Origin: Brevibacterium permense
Lineage (GTDB): Bacteria; Actinomycetota; Actinomycetes; Actinomycetales; Brevibacteriaceae
Assembly: GCF_013280495.1 (NCBI RefSeq)
Contig: NZ_JABSSX010000005.1
Location: 124,001 to 188,000, forward strand
Length of the DNA: 64,000 nucleotides
Reading direction: 5' to 3'
Within the stretch, counting starts at the first letter, position 1; each line of letters starts with the position of its first letter. A model generated the notes under the pieces. That model was not told where the DNA came from, made no database searches, and saw only the letters and a list, made by a program, of their open reading frames with translations. The position numbers and the translations under genes are program-made. This document shows positions 9,049-18,063 of the stretch, in pieces.

Positions 9049-9084
9049 GAGGTGCAGGCGGCCTGATCGGCTCACCTGCACCTC
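9049..9084 (-). terminator. Stem-loop between binding protein and permease genes
   Basis: GAGGTGCAGG (9049-9058) pairs perfectly with CCTGCACCTC (9075-9084). Such intercistronic hairpins after the binding-protein gene commonly stabilise the upstream message or reduce read-through, which gives excess binding protein. This role is inferred. Confidence 0.5.
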
Positions 9085-9094
9085 GGGTGGGTGA

Positions 9095-10729
9095 TCACTT
9101 GCTCAGCAGTGCCAGACGGAACTGGAACGCGGGGTCGAGTGTGTCGTCGACGCCCTTGACGTCCTTGCCGGACACGGCGATCTGGTTGCCCTGCAGCAGC
9201 GGCAGGGTCGGCAGTTCGTCGGCCAGCTCACCCTGGATCTTCTTCAGGGCATCTTCGCGCTTGCCCTTATCAGCGATCGAGGACTGAGCGTTGAGCTCCT
9301 TGTTCATCGCCTCGTCACGGTAGTGGTTGGCGAGGAACGACGGAGTCTCATCCGTGTCGTAGAAGAACGGCATGAGGTAGTTGTCGGCATCCGAGTAGTC
9401 CGGGAACCAACCCAGCTGGTACATCGGGTAGACGTCGTCAGTGCGGTCCTTCGAGTACTGCACCCACTCGGTCGACTGCAGCTTGACGTTGAACAGCCCG
9501 GTCTTGTCCAGTTGGTCCTTCACCAGGGCGTATTCATCACCCGAGGAGGGACCGTAGTGGTCAGGGTTGTACTGGAGCTTCAGCTCCACCGGGGTCTTGA
9601 CTCCGGCGTCCTTGAGCGCCTTCTTCGCCTTCTCGACGTCGGCGCCGCCCTTGCCGTCGCCGTATTCGGACTTCAGCGGTTCGTCGGAGCCGGGAAGCCC
9701 GTCGGGCACGTGCGAGTACAGCGGTGTGAAGGTGTCCTTGTAGACCTGGCTGGCGATCGCCTGACGGTCGACGGAGTCGGCCATCGCCTTGCGGACAGCG
9801 AGCGCCTTCTTCTCGTCGGCGTCGTCGGTCTTCGCACCGAAGGGCATCGTGTCGTAGTTGAACACGATGTAGCGGATCTCCCCGCCGGGCCCCTTGTGGA
9901 CCTTGAGGTCCTCGTTCTTGCCGAGGTCCTCGACGTCGGTGGCCGAGAGCGAACGCCATGCCACGTCGATGGTGTTCTCCTGGACGTCGAGCTTCATGTT
10001 GTTCGCGTCCGAGTAGTACTTCATCTGCACGGTCTCGGTCTTCGCCGGCTCGACGAAGCCCTTGTAGTCCGGGTTGGCCTTGTAGGTGATCAGCTCGTTG
10101 AACTTGAAGCCGTCGATCGTATACGGGCCCGCGAAGGCCTTGCCGTCGACGATCTCCTGGTCCTTCGTGACCTTGTCGGCCGAGAACACATCTTCATCGA
10201 CGATCGGTCCGGCGGCACTGGCCAGCACACCCGGCCAGGTCTGGTCGTTCTTGCGCTTGAGGTTGAAGATGACGGTCTTCTCATCCGGGGTCTCCACGGA
10301 CTTCAAGCCGCCGAGCAGCGAGGAGGGCCCGTTGGGGTCCTGGATCTTCAGCTGCCGATCGAAGGAGAACTTCACGTCGGAGGAGGTCAGTTCGTTGCCA
10401 TTGGCATACTTGAGCCCGTCCTTGAGCTTGACCTCGTACTTCGTCGGCTCGGTGAAGTCAGCCGATTCCGCGATCGAGGGGTTGAGCTCGGCCGTGCCCG
10501 GCTTGTAGGCGAGGATGTACGGGTAGATCTGCTGTTCGACGAGGGAGCTTCCGTTGTCATACGCAGCAGCCGGGTCGAGAGCCACGACCTTGTCCGTGGT
10601 TCCGACCGTGAGCATTCCACCTTTGTCATCCCCGCCGCCGCCTCCGGTCGTCGAGGTCGAGCAGGCGGAGAGGAGCAGAGCGCCGGCCGCGGCGATGGCC
10701 GCAGCCTTTGCACCGGTTCGTCGTTTCAT
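9095..10729 (-). CDS. Oligopeptide ABC importer substrate-binding lipoprotein (SBP family 5)
   Basis: Extracytoplasmic peptide-binding protein of 544 residues. The N-terminus MKRRTGAKAAAIAAAG plus the lipobox LLSAC marks a lipoprotein signal peptide cleaved before Cys, followed by a Gly-rich spacer. Family-5 features include the start of the mature domain (LDPAAAYDNGSS), a segment AVRKAMADSVDRQAIA near the middle and a late QLGWFPDYSDADNYL. The ATG at 10729 is chosen over the longer ORF to 11011 because AGGAAC precedes it and the signal peptide begins there. It is the first gene of the operon, with its own promoter at 10791-10819. Confidence 0.94.
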   Translation of the reverse strand: MKRRTGAKAAAIAAAGALLLSACSTSTTGGGGGDDKGGMLTVGTTDKVVALDPAAAYDNGSSLVEQQIYPYILAYKPGTAELNPSIAESADFTEPTKYEVKLKDGLKYANGNELTSSDVKFSFDRQLKIQDPNGPSSLLGGLKSVETPDEKTVIFNLKRKNDQTWPGVLASAAGPIVDEDVFSADKVTKDQEIVDGKAFAGPYTIDGFKFNELITYKANPDYKGFVEPAKTETVQMKYYSDANNMKLDVQENTIDVAWRSLSATDVEDLGKNEDLKVHKGPGGEIRYIVFNYDTMPFGAKTDDADEKKALAVRKAMADSVDRQAIASQVYKDTFTPLYSHVPDGLPGSDEPLKSEYGDGKGGADVEKAKKALKDAGVKTPVELKLQYNPDHYGPSSGDEYALVKDQLDKTGLFNVKLQSTEWVQYSKDRTDDVYPMYQLGWFPDYSDADNYLMPFFYDTDETPSFLANHYRDEAMNKELNAQSSIADKGKREDALKKIQGELADELPTLPLLQGNQIAVSGKDVKGVDDTLDPAFQFRLALLSK

Positions 10730-10790
10730 GGTGTTCCTGTCTTTCACAAGTGCTCTTCGTGTCTTCTTTGCTCGAAGAGATCCGCACCAC

Positions 10791-10819
10791 ATAATACGGT
10801 TCCCGTCCCAAATAGTGAA
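10791..10819 (-). promoter_or_regulatory. Promoter of the oligopeptide importer operon
   Basis: On the minus strand, TTCACT (10814-10819) and TATTAT (10791-10796) are separated by exactly 17 bp. They lie about 62 bp upstream of the binding-protein ATG. The -10 is strong for GC-rich DNA. Confidence 0.5.
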
Positions 10820-11201
10820 CTGACCCACATGAAGTGATCCAGTTCGCAATGACTTCGCAACAATTCGCCGAGGCGACTCAACCAACACAGCGGAAATTCC
10901 CTTGCCGCAATGGCCGAGATCCCTTTCGGCGTCGCCCGCATTGCGCCCGCGCCTGCCGCGGTACGCCCCCGGCCCCGTGAAATCACACGACCGCGTCGAC
11001 GGCAGCGCCACGGGGGGCCGCCTCGGCGAATGCGATTTGCGTCACCGATGACAATCGGCTTGACTTATGAGGTGCATCACAGAGAACGCTAGGGAAACTC
11101 TCGTGAAACTGGCCGGTCCCCGCTGGCCGGTGCTCTGGGACAGATGCTAGATAAGCAACACCGTGTCGGCGATCCCGGCGCGGAAGAACGAATGGAGAAG
11201 C
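10820..11201. other. Intergenic region, divergent promoters
   Basis: This is part of the 472-bp gap between the divergent peptide-importer and symporter genes. It holds a TTGACT box near 11050, a direct repeat of CTGGCCGGT around 11108-11134 and TAGATA near 11148. I see no supportable ORF, and no complete riboswitch could be folded by eye. Confidence 0.4.
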
Positions 11202-12740
11202 GTGTCCGCTTTCATCGACTGGCTCAACGGGGTTGTGTGGTCATCCGCCCTCGTCTATCTGTGCCTCGGCGCAGGTGTCTATTTCACGATCCGCTCCCGC
11301 GCGGTTCAGATCCGTCAGATCCCCGCCATCTTCAGGCAGATGTTCACGGGAAAGAGCTCCAATGAGGGCGTCTCGTCCTTCCAGGCGCTGGCGATCTCTC
11401 TGGCCGGACGCGTCGGCGTCGGCAATATCGCCGGTGTCGCCACCGCCATCGGCTTCGGCGGCCCCGGTGCCGTCGTCTGGATGTGGATCTCAGCCCTCCT
11501 CGGCGCCTCGACGTCCTACGTCGAATCCACCCTGGGACAGATCTTCAAGGAACAGGATCCCCGCACCGGTGAGTACCGCGGCGGCCCGGCCTTCTACCTC
11601 GAGAAGGCCTACCGCCACACCAAGGCCCGCGGCCTGTTCAAGGTCTACGGCATGGTCTTCGCGGCCGTGACCGTCATCGCCATGTCCTTCATGCTGCCGG
11701 GCATCCAGTCCAATGCGATCTCCGGCGCCGTCGAGAACGCCTGGAGCGTTCCCACCTGGGGCACCGCAATCGCGCTCGTCATCGTCATGGGCTTCATCGT
11801 CGTCGGCGGAATCAAGCGCATCGCTCACTTCGCTTCGCTGGCGGTTCCGTTCATGGCAGTCATCTACATCATCGCGGCCATCGCCGTGACCATCATCAAC
11901 GCCGACCAGATCGTTCCGGTCTTCGAGCTGATGTTCACCTCGGCCTTCGGCATCGACGCCGGACCGGAAGCGGCCTTCGGCGGCATCATCGGCATGGCGG
12001 TCCAGTGGGGCGTCCAGCGCGGCATCTACTCGAACGAGGCCGGGCAGGGAACCGGACCGCACGCCGCATCGGCCGCCGAGGTCTCGCACCCCTCGAAGCA
12101 GGGACTCGTGCAGGCCGGATCGGTCTACATCGACACCCTGTTTGTGTGCTCGGCGACCGCGTTCATGATCCTCTCGACCGGTATGTACAAGGTCTTCGAC
12201 GCAGACGAGACGACGATCATCGGCACCGGTCGCGGTCAGATGGCCGAGGAGATCGCTGCGACTCCGGGCGAAAAGTGGCCGCAGGCGGGACTCGACTCGA
12301 TGATCCACGGCTTCGGTGCCGGCTTCATCGCGATCTCGATCTTCCTCTTCGCTCTGACCACGATCGTCGCGTACTACTACATGGCCGAGACGAACCTCGT
12401 GTACCTGCTGGGCAAGGTCAAGAACACCCTGGTGCTCGCCGTCGGCAAGCGCGTGCTGCAGCTGCTCATCCTCGTCGCCGTCGCCGTCGGTGCGATGTCG
12501 ACGGCCGGCAGCGCCTGGGCGCTCGGCGACATCGGCGTGGGCCTTATGGCCTGGCTGAACATCATCGGCATCCTCATCCTGCAGCAGCCGGCGTTCAAGC
12601 TCCTGCGCGACTTCGAACGCCAGACCAAGCACGGCCTGGACCCGGTGTTCGAGCCCGAGAAGATCGGCGTGCGCAATGCCGACTTCTGGGATCAGCGGGT
12701 GGCTCGCCTCAAGGCCGGCGAGGCGGTGCCGAAAGGCTGA
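11202..12740 (+). CDS. Sodium:alanine/glycine symporter (AgcS family)
   Basis: Polytopic membrane symporter that takes up alanine or glycine with Na+ or H+. The family signature is clear: RVGVGNIAGVATAIGFGG followed by PGAVVWMW. Later family blocks are GMAVQWGVQRGIYSNEAGQG and TIVAYYYMAETN. From GTG 11202 the protein has 512 residues and begins with SAFIDWLNGVVW, the usual N-terminus, with GGAG just upstream. An in-frame GTG at 11163 would add 13 residues. It is monocistronic and followed by GC-rich hairpins. Confidence 0.92.
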   Translation: MSAFIDWLNGVVWSSALVYLCLGAGVYFTIRSRAVQIRQIPAIFRQMFTGKSSNEGVSSFQALAISLAGRVGVGNIAGVATAIGFGGPGAVVWMWISALLGASTSYVESTLGQIFKEQDPRTGEYRGGPAFYLEKAYRHTKARGLFKVYGMVFAAVTVIAMSFMLPGIQSNAISGAVENAWSVPTWGTAIALVIVMGFIVVGGIKRIAHFASLAVPFMAVIYIIAAIAVTIINADQIVPVFELMFTSAFGIDAGPEAAFGGIIGMAVQWGVQRGIYSNEAGQGTGPHAASAAEVSHPSKQGLVQAGSVYIDTLFVCSATAFMILSTGMYKVFDADETTIIGTGRGQMAEEIAATPGEKWPQAGLDSMIHGFGAGFIAISIFLFALTTIVAYYYMAETNLVYLLGKVKNTLVLAVGKRVLQLLILVAVAVGAMSTAGSAWALGDIGVGLMAWLNIIGILILQQPAFKLLRDFERQTKHGLDPVFEPEKIGVRNADFWDQRVARLKAGEAVPKG

Positions 12741-12838
12741 TGCCCCACGCGGTCGGCTGCCTGCCACCCGGCAGGCGGCCGATCGGCAGGCAGGCCATTC
12801 GGCAGACTACTCGTCCGCCGATGCGGGGGACAGACTGC

Positions 12839-12868
12839 GAGGCCCGGGACAATGGCGTCCCGGGCCTC
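12839..12868 (+). terminator. Hairpin terminator of the symporter gene
   Basis: GAGGCCCGGGAC and GTCCCGGGCCTC form a perfect 12-bp stem with an AATGGC loop. A smaller hairpin (GCCTGCC/GGCAGGC, 12759-12776) precedes it. Confidence 0.6.
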
Positions 12869-12953
12869 GTGCCAATCACAGCGACGCACAGAGCAGCGAC
12901 CGCCGCCCGACCCTGAGACCTACGGCTCATGCCTTAACCTCGGCGCAAATGTA

Positions 12954-13031
12954 GGTCACTATCGGATAGTTTTCGCGCTCGAAAGTATCCGATGGCGACC
13001 TAGATTCCGGCGAAAGTATCCGAAGGTGACC
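12954..13031. repeat. Dispersed palindromic repeat, copy 1
   Basis: GGTCACTATCGGATA pairs imperfectly with TATCCGATGGCGACC (12986-13000), and a third half-site TATCCGAAGGTGACC follows at 13017-13031. A closely similar arrangement occurs at 57292-57368. It is intergenic and lies 3' of the symporter and aldolase genes. Confidence 0.7.
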
Positions 13032-13070
13032 ACAATTCGCCCGCCGGACGATCCACATGCGCATAACTGC

Positions 13071-13104
13071 AGCGGCCGCCGCCCGGAATCGGGCGACGGC
13101 CGCT
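13071..13104 (-). terminator. Hairpin downstream of the aldolase gene
   Basis: AGCGGCCG with CGGCCGCT forms the outer stem and GCCCG with CGGGC the inner stem. It lies about 100 bp beyond the aldolase stop. Confidence 0.5.
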
Positions 13105-13137
13105 GTCGGTTCGCGGGGCAGAGGCTGCTGCCCTCCG

Positions 13138-13206
13138 GCTCACCAGCCGAGCCTGCTCACCAGCCGAGCCGGCTGAGCTGGCTGTCCCAACTGAGCCGGC
13201 TGAGCC
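13138..13206. repeat. Short tandem and inverted repeats at the aldolase 3' end
   Basis: GCTCACCAGCCGAGCC occurs at 13138-13153 and again at 13155-13170. Related GAGCCGGCTGAGC blocks follow up to the stop codon. Slippage-prone DNA is the simplest reading. Confidence 0.5.
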
Positions 13207-14232
13207 TCACTTCTTCAGGCTGGTGCCTGCCGAGCCGAGATTCTGGCAGGCTTCGACTATGCGCTCGGCCATGCCCTTCTCCGCGGCCTTGCCGTAGGAG
13301 CGCGGGTCGTAGAGCTTCTTGTCGCCGACCTCGCCGTCGATCTTGAGCACTCCGTCGTAGTTGCGGAACATGTGCTCGACGATGGGACGGGTGAAGGCGT
13401 ACTGGGTATCCGTGTCGATGTTCATCTTCACGACTCCGTGGCGGACCGCCTCGGCGATCTCTTCTGCGCTCGAGCCCGAGCCGCCGTGGAAGACGAGATC
13501 GAAGGGAGCCTTCTTGCCGAACTCGGCACCGACCTTCTCCTGAATCTCGCCGAGGAGTTCGGGGCGCAGCTTCACATTGCCGGGCTTGTACACGCCGTGG
13601 ACGTTTCCGAAGGTCAGAGCCGTGAGGTAGCGGCCCTTCTCGCCGGTGCCCAGCGCGCGGGCGGTGGCCAGCCCGTCCTCGACGGAGGTGTAGAGCTTCT
13701 CGTTGATCTCGTTCTCGACGCCGTCCTCTTCGCCGCCGACGACGCCGACCTCGATCTCGAGGATCGAGTGAGCTGCCGCCGAGAGCTCGAGCAGCTCCTC
13801 GGCGAGGGTGAGGTTCTCGTCGAGGGGAACGGCCGAGCCGTCCCACATGTGCGACTGGAAGTAGGGCTCGCCGCCGTTCTTCACTCGCTCGGTCGACTCG
13901 GCCAACAGCGGCTTGACCCACGCTTCGACGGCGTCCTTCGGGGCGTGGTCGGTGTGCAGCGCGATGTTGACGTCATAGCTCTTGGCCACCTCGGCGGCGA
14001 AGACGGAGAACGCGATCGCACCGCGCACGCGGTCCTTGACCGTCGGGCCGGACATGTATTCGGCACCGCCCGTGGAGATCTGCACGATGCCGTCGGAGCC
14101 GGCCTCGGCGAAGCCGCGGATGGCGGCGTTGATCGTCTGCGAGGAGGTGCAGTTGATCGCGGGGTAGGCGAAGCCCTGGGTCTTCGCGCGGTCGATCATC
14201 TCGGCATACACTTCGGGGCTGGCGATGGGCAT
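13207..14232 (-). CDS. fbaA: Fructose-bisphosphate aldolase, class II
   Basis: Zn-dependent glycolytic/gluconeogenic aldolase that splits fructose 1,6-bisphosphate into DHAP and glyceraldehyde 3-phosphate. The 341-residue protein shows ALHTDHAP with the zinc-binding histidines. It also has EIEVGVVGGEEDGVENE, FGNVHGVYKPGNV and FHGGSGSS for phosphate binding, and VVKMNIDTDTQYA. The start at 14232 follows AAGGAG at good spacing; the longer ORF to 14271 adds an unrelated extension. It is a single gene, and the length and motifs match the FbaA (class IIa) group seen in actinobacteria. Confidence 0.97.
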   Translation of the reverse strand: MPIASPEVYAEMIDRAKTQGFAYPAINCTSSQTINAAIRGFAEAGSDGIVQISTGGAEYMSGPTVKDRVRGAIAFSVFAAEVAKSYDVNIALHTDHAPKDAVEAWVKPLLAESTERVKNGGEPYFQSHMWDGSAVPLDENLTLAEELLELSAAAHSILEIEVGVVGGEEDGVENEINEKLYTSVEDGLATARALGTGEKGRYLTALTFGNVHGVYKPGNVKLRPELLGEIQEKVGAEFGKKAPFDLVFHGGSGSSAEEIAEAVRHGVVKMNIDTDTQYAFTRPIVEHMFRNYDGVLKIDGEVGDKKLYDPRSYGKAAEKGMAERIVEACQNLGSAGTSLKK

Positions 14233-14337
14233 ACATGCTCCTTGGTCGGGGTCGGCCGTTTCTGCTGCCACCAGCCTACTCGTTCCGTCCCGCCCATGGC
14301 AGGGAGGCCCGGAGCGCGGCTTCCCTCGCCGAGGCGG

Positions 14338-14429
14338 CCCTCCCTTGGCATCGGCCGTGAACGAATCCCGGAACGCGATTTCGGATCCTGTCGCCGAGGA
14401 TGCCCTCCCCTGGCATCGGCCGTGAACGA
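14338..14429. repeat. Direct repeat in the aldolase-BCCT gap
   Basis: The 27-bp string beginning CCCTCCCTTGGCATCGGC (14338-14364) recurs with one change at 14403-14429. The rest of the 315-bp gap holds several copies of the CGCCGAGGCGG-type motif and a terminator; I see no gene. Confidence 0.55.
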
Positions 14430-14465
14430 CGCAACCGCCCGACCGGATGGTCGAGCGGTTGCGTC
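14428..14465 (-). terminator. Strong hairpin terminator downstream of the BCCT gene
   Basis: GACGCAACCGC (14428-14438) pairs perfectly with GCGGTTGCGTC (14455-14465). The stem continues inside with CGACC/GGTCG and a GGAT tetraloop. It lies about 80 bp past the transporter stop. Confidence 0.7.
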
Positions 14466-14547
14466 GGAGGTGAGCCGCCTCGGTGCGGGACCGTGCCTCG
14501 CCGTGGAGGGCAGGCAGCGTTCCCGGACCGAGACGCCTCGGTGCGGG

Positions 14548-16461
14548 TCAGGACTCCGTGTCCGGAGGTGTCTCCGTCTCCCGGGTCGGAACCTCACGCA
14601 CACCGCGCTTGCTGTCTCGGGAAGATGACTTCGCGCGCTGCTTGCCGAGCAGGCCCTGGGAGCTCTTGAGCCGATAGTCGATGCGTTCGTCGACCTTCTC
14701 GCCGAGGTATTCGTCGAAGTCATCGGCCAAGTGCTCACCGACCGCACGGAACCGTGCGGCTCGTTCGATGGCTGCCGTCCTCTTGGCCTCCATGCTGAAG
14801 GCCTTGAGAGTCGAGACGCAGACAAGCAGCAGTACGATCGAGAACGGCAACGCTGTGACCAGCGATCCCGCCTGCAGGGCGGTGAGTCCGCCGGCCATGA
14901 GCAGCGCGATGGCGATCGCGCCCTCCATCAGCGCCCACAGCACGCGCGACCAGATCGGCGGGTTCGGGTGACCGCCCGAGGCGAGCATGTCGACGACGAG
15001 GGAGCCCGAGTCCGAGGAGGTGATGAAGAAGATCGCCACGAGGATGATCGCGATGACCGAGAGGATCGAGCCCAGCGGCAGGTCTCCGAGCACGTCGAAG
15101 AGGACACGCTCGGCGACGACTCCTTCGTCCGGGTCGACGAGGTCGCCGGAGCCGAAGATCTGACGGTAGATACCGGTTCCGCCGAGGACGGAGAACCAGA
15201 AGAAGCCGACGATCGAAGGGACGAGCAGGACGCCTGCGATGAACTCGCGGACGGTGCGCCCGCGGGAGATGCGGGCGATGAAGACACCGACGAAGGGTGC
15301 CCAGGAGATCCACCAGCCCCAGTAGAAGAGGGTCCAACTCGAGTTCCATTCGGCGCCTTCCTTGCCGGAGTAGGCACCGATGTCGAAAGTCATGTTGAGG
15401 ACGTTCGCCAGCCAGACGCCGAGTGATTCGACGAAGTTCTGGAACAGGAACAGAGTCGGGCCGAAGACGAGGACCGTGACCAGCAGGACGCCGGCCATCG
15501 TGAGGTTGATGTTCGACAGCCACTTGATTCCTGCGCCCACACCCGAGACCACTGAGGCAGTGGCCAGCAAGGTGATGATGACGATGAGGATGATGAGGAA
15601 TGTGTTGTCGTAGTCGCCGACGACGCCGATGTGCTTGAGTCCTGCGGAGATCTGCTTGACGCCGAGACCCAGCGAGGTGGCGATGCCGAAGACGGTGCCG
15701 AAGATCGCGATGATGTCGATGACGTCACCGGCCCAGCCTTTGACCTTGTTGCCGAGCAGCGGTTCGAGTGCCCATCGGATCGACAGCGGGCGACCGCGGC
15801 GGTGGATGGCGTAGGCCAAAGCCATACCGAGCACGGCATAGAGAGCCCAGGGGTGCAGACCCCAGTGGACGAAGGTCTGTGCCATGCCCATCTGGGCGTT
15901 CTCGACCTCACCGCCGGGCCAGCCGGGCTTCGGTCCGGTCGTCGCATAGGTCAGAGGTTCGGCCACACCGTAGAAGACGAGACCGATGCCCATGCCCGCA
16001 GCGAAGAGCATGGCGAACCAGGACATGACGCCGAATTCGGGTTCGTCGTCGTCCTTGCCGAGTTTGATCTTGCCGAACTTCGAGAAGCCGACGACGATCG
16101 CGAAGCCGACGAACAGCCCGACGACGAGCATGTAGTACCAGCCGAGCTGAGTGACGATCCAGTTCTGGATGTTCGAGATGACATTGCCGGTGCCCTCGGG
16201 CAGTGCCACGGAGAATACGACGATGCCGACGATGATGATCAGCGCCGGCCAGAATACGCGCGGGGCGATCATGCCCTTGCCGATGCGCACTCCCTGGCGC
16301 TGCAGCTTCTGAGTGATTGCGTCATCGGAGTCGGATTCGCCGATGTGGAGTTTCTCGGGCAGATGAAGTTCTACGGGGTCTGGTTCGCCGAAGAGCAGCT
16401 GCTCTTCGGGGCCCGGACCCAACCCGTTTCCCTCTTGGGAACTCGTGTCGGGGTCGCTCAT
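14548..16461 (-). CDS. BCCT-family betaine/choline/carnitine transporter
   Basis: Secondary transporter for quaternary ammonium osmolytes, probably Na+-coupled uptake for osmoprotection. It has 637 residues and about 12 membrane segments from residue 55 on. The BCCT signature is visible in WTLFYWGWWISWAPFVG, as is GMGIGLVFYGVAEPL. The acidic N-terminal tail (about 50 residues) and long charged C-terminal tail (after about residue 560) resemble the osmosensing tails of BetP, but sensing is inferred. Start 16461 is fixed by GGAGGG; the upstream open frame is only the shadow of the divergent MFS gene. Confidence 0.94.
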   Translation of the reverse strand: MSDPDTSSQEGNGLGPGPEEQLLFGEPDPVELHLPEKLHIGESDSDDAITQKLQRQGVRIGKGMIAPRVFWPALIIIVGIVVFSVALPEGTGNVISNIQNWIVTQLGWYYMLVVGLFVGFAIVVGFSKFGKIKLGKDDDEPEFGVMSWFAMLFAAGMGIGLVFYGVAEPLTYATTGPKPGWPGGEVENAQMGMAQTFVHWGLHPWALYAVLGMALAYAIHRRGRPLSIRWALEPLLGNKVKGWAGDVIDIIAIFGTVFGIATSLGLGVKQISAGLKHIGVVGDYDNTFLIILIVIITLLATASVVSGVGAGIKWLSNINLTMAGVLLVTVLVFGPTLFLFQNFVESLGVWLANVLNMTFDIGAYSGKEGAEWNSSWTLFYWGWWISWAPFVGVFIARISRGRTVREFIAGVLLVPSIVGFFWFSVLGGTGIYRQIFGSGDLVDPDEGVVAERVLFDVLGDLPLGSILSVIAIILVAIFFITSSDSGSLVVDMLASGGHPNPPIWSRVLWALMEGAIAIALLMAGGLTALQAGSLVTALPFSIVLLLVCVSTLKAFSMEAKRTAAIERAARFRAVGEHLADDFDEYLGEKVDERIDYRLKSSQGLLGKQRAKSSSRDSKRGVREVPTRETETPPDTES

Positions 16462-16683
16462 GTCGCCCTCCTGATCGAATGAATGGATTACCGCTTCACT
16501 CTGCCGTATTCCCCAGCCTCCTTCAAGGCAACTTTCAGTCCGAACCCACACAACAGGGGTGATATCCCTGGTCACGGCGGGAATCCACTCTGCACCGCAA
16601 CAGGAAAGACGACTTGCGAGAAGAGCGGCCCGAGCCGGGAAATTGCCCCACGGCTCACTCCACGTTTCGGTCCCGGCATTCAG

Positions 16684-16695
16684 TACAGTGGCCTC
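16684..16695 (+). promoter_or_regulatory. Putative -10 box for leaderless MFS transcript
   Basis: TACAGT (16684-16689), six bases, then ATG at 16696; no Shine-Dalgarno sequence. The spacing places the transcript start at the ATG. Confidence 0.4.
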
Positions 16696-18027
16696 ATGGC
16701 CACGTTGAATCCGCCCAGTTCGGGCATTGGTTCGGGCAATCGCCTGCGCATCTTCAATTGGGCCCTGTGGGATTGGGGGTCGGCGTCCTTCAACGCCGTG
16801 ATCATCACCTTCGTCTTCGCCCCGTATCTGACGAAGTCCGTCGCCTCCACCGAGGAGGCCGGATCCTCGGCGTTGGGCTGGTCGATGGCCGCGGCCGGTT
16901 TCGTCATCGCCGTCGTCGCCCCGGCCGCCGGCACCCGGGCCGATGCCGGTGGTCGGCATCGCCTGTGGCTGGGTGTGCACACCGGAATCGTCGTGCTCAC
17001 GATGTTCGGCCTGTTCTTCGTCCGCGACTCCCCCGACTACCTGTGGCTGGGTCTTCTGCTCTTGGCCGTCGGCAGCGTCTTCTTCGAATTCGCCGAGGTG
17101 TCCTACAACGGGATCATGGTCCGCATCACCAACCCCGACAACGTCGGCAAGGTCTCCGGATTCGGCTGGGGAATGGGCTATGTCGGAGGGCTGGTCCTCC
17201 TCGTCATCCTCCTCGTCCTCGTCATCCAACCCGAAGTCGGCCTCCTCGGCGCCAGCGACGAGGAAGGACTGCGGTTCCGTATTGTCGCAGTCCTCTCCGC
17301 CGTGTGGTTCGCGATCTTCGCGATCCCCGCTCTGATCTCGGCACCGGGGGCGAAGGTCAAGGGCACCTCGGGAGGACACCCGATCAGAGCATTCATCGCC
17401 GACTACGCGGGCCTCGTCCGCCGTCTGATCCGGATGTGGTCGACCGAGCATCAGACGCTGCGGTTCTTCATCGCCTCGGCGGTCTTCCGGGACGGCCTGG
17501 CCGCGATCTTCTCCTTCGCGGGCGTCCTCGCCGCCGGTGGCTACGGGTTCTCCGCGTCGGAGATCATCATCCTCGGCGTGGCCGCGAACGTCGCCGCCGG
17601 CGCCGGGGCGATGATCGCCGGGTGGTTCGACGATCGACTCGGGCCGAAACCCGTCATCATCACCGGTCTCATCGTCATCATCCTCGGCGGGCTGCCGATC
17701 CTCTTCAGCGCCGAGGCGGCCGTGTTCTGGGCCTGTGCCCTGATCTTGAGCTTCTGCGTCGGTCCGGTTCAGGCCTCGAGCCGGTCGTTCCTCGCCCGCA
17801 TCACTCCACCGGAATCGGCTGGGGAGAACTTCGGACTCTACGCCACGACCGGACGGGCTGTGAGCTTCCTCGGACCGGCGATGTTCGCCTTGTCGATTCA
17901 GATCTTCGGCTTCGAGCGGGCGGGGACGCTGGGCATCCTCATCGTCCTCGCGGTCGGCTTGGCGCTCATCATTCCCGTCCGACCCGACGCCCCGGCCCAC
18001 TCCATGCAGGCCCGCGTCGAGAGCTGA
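16696..18027 (+). CDS. MFS transporter, UMF1/Atg22-like
   Basis: Polytopic membrane protein of 443 residues with about 12 predicted segments. The opening FNWALWDWGSASFNAVIITFVFAPYL is typical of the UMF1 (unknown major facilitator 1) group, which also includes yeast vacuolar Atg22. Other MFS features are AGTRADAGGRHR in the cytoplasmic loop and GWGMGYVGG. The substrate is unknown; amino-acid efflux is one possibility by analogy. It is divergent from the BCCT gene with a 234-bp shared upstream region, so co-regulation is possible. The start is set by the family N-terminus and the leaderless -10 box. Confidence 0.85.
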   Translation: MATLNPPSSGIGSGNRLRIFNWALWDWGSASFNAVIITFVFAPYLTKSVASTEEAGSSALGWSMAAAGFVIAVVAPAAGTRADAGGRHRLWLGVHTGIVVLTMFGLFFVRDSPDYLWLGLLLLAVGSVFFEFAEVSYNGIMVRITNPDNVGKVSGFGWGMGYVGGLVLLVILLVLVIQPEVGLLGASDEEGLRFRIVAVLSAVWFAIFAIPALISAPGAKVKGTSGGHPIRAFIADYAGLVRRLIRMWSTEHQTLRFFIASAVFRDGLAAIFSFAGVLAAGGYGFSASEIIILGVAANVAAGAGAMIAGWFDDRLGPKPVIITGLIVIILGGLPILFSAEAAVFWACALILSFCVGPVQASSRSFLARITPPESAGENFGLYATTGRAVSFLGPAMFALSIQIFGFERAGTLGILIVLAVGLALIIPVRPDAPAHSMQARVES

Positions 18028-18063
18028 GCCATTGCGGCGAGGTCGGGCGCCGGCCGCGCCGGC

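Noticed and set aside
9323..10837. Long plus-strand ORF of 504 codons
   Set aside because: Antisense to the peptide-binding lipoprotein gene; Val/Arg/Leu/Gly-rich shadow composition.
11050..11160. Possible glycine riboswitch before the alanine/glycine symporter
   Set aside because: AAACTCTC and a GGACAGA-like string are present, but I could not form the P1 stem or the conserved GGAGAG and aptamer cores in the right order. A covariance-model search would decide.
14548..18000. Open frame of 1150 codons on the minus strand
   Set aside because: Only the part from 16461 downwards is the BCCT transporter, with its own ribosome site and family N-terminus. The upstream part is the antisense shadow of the MFS gene.
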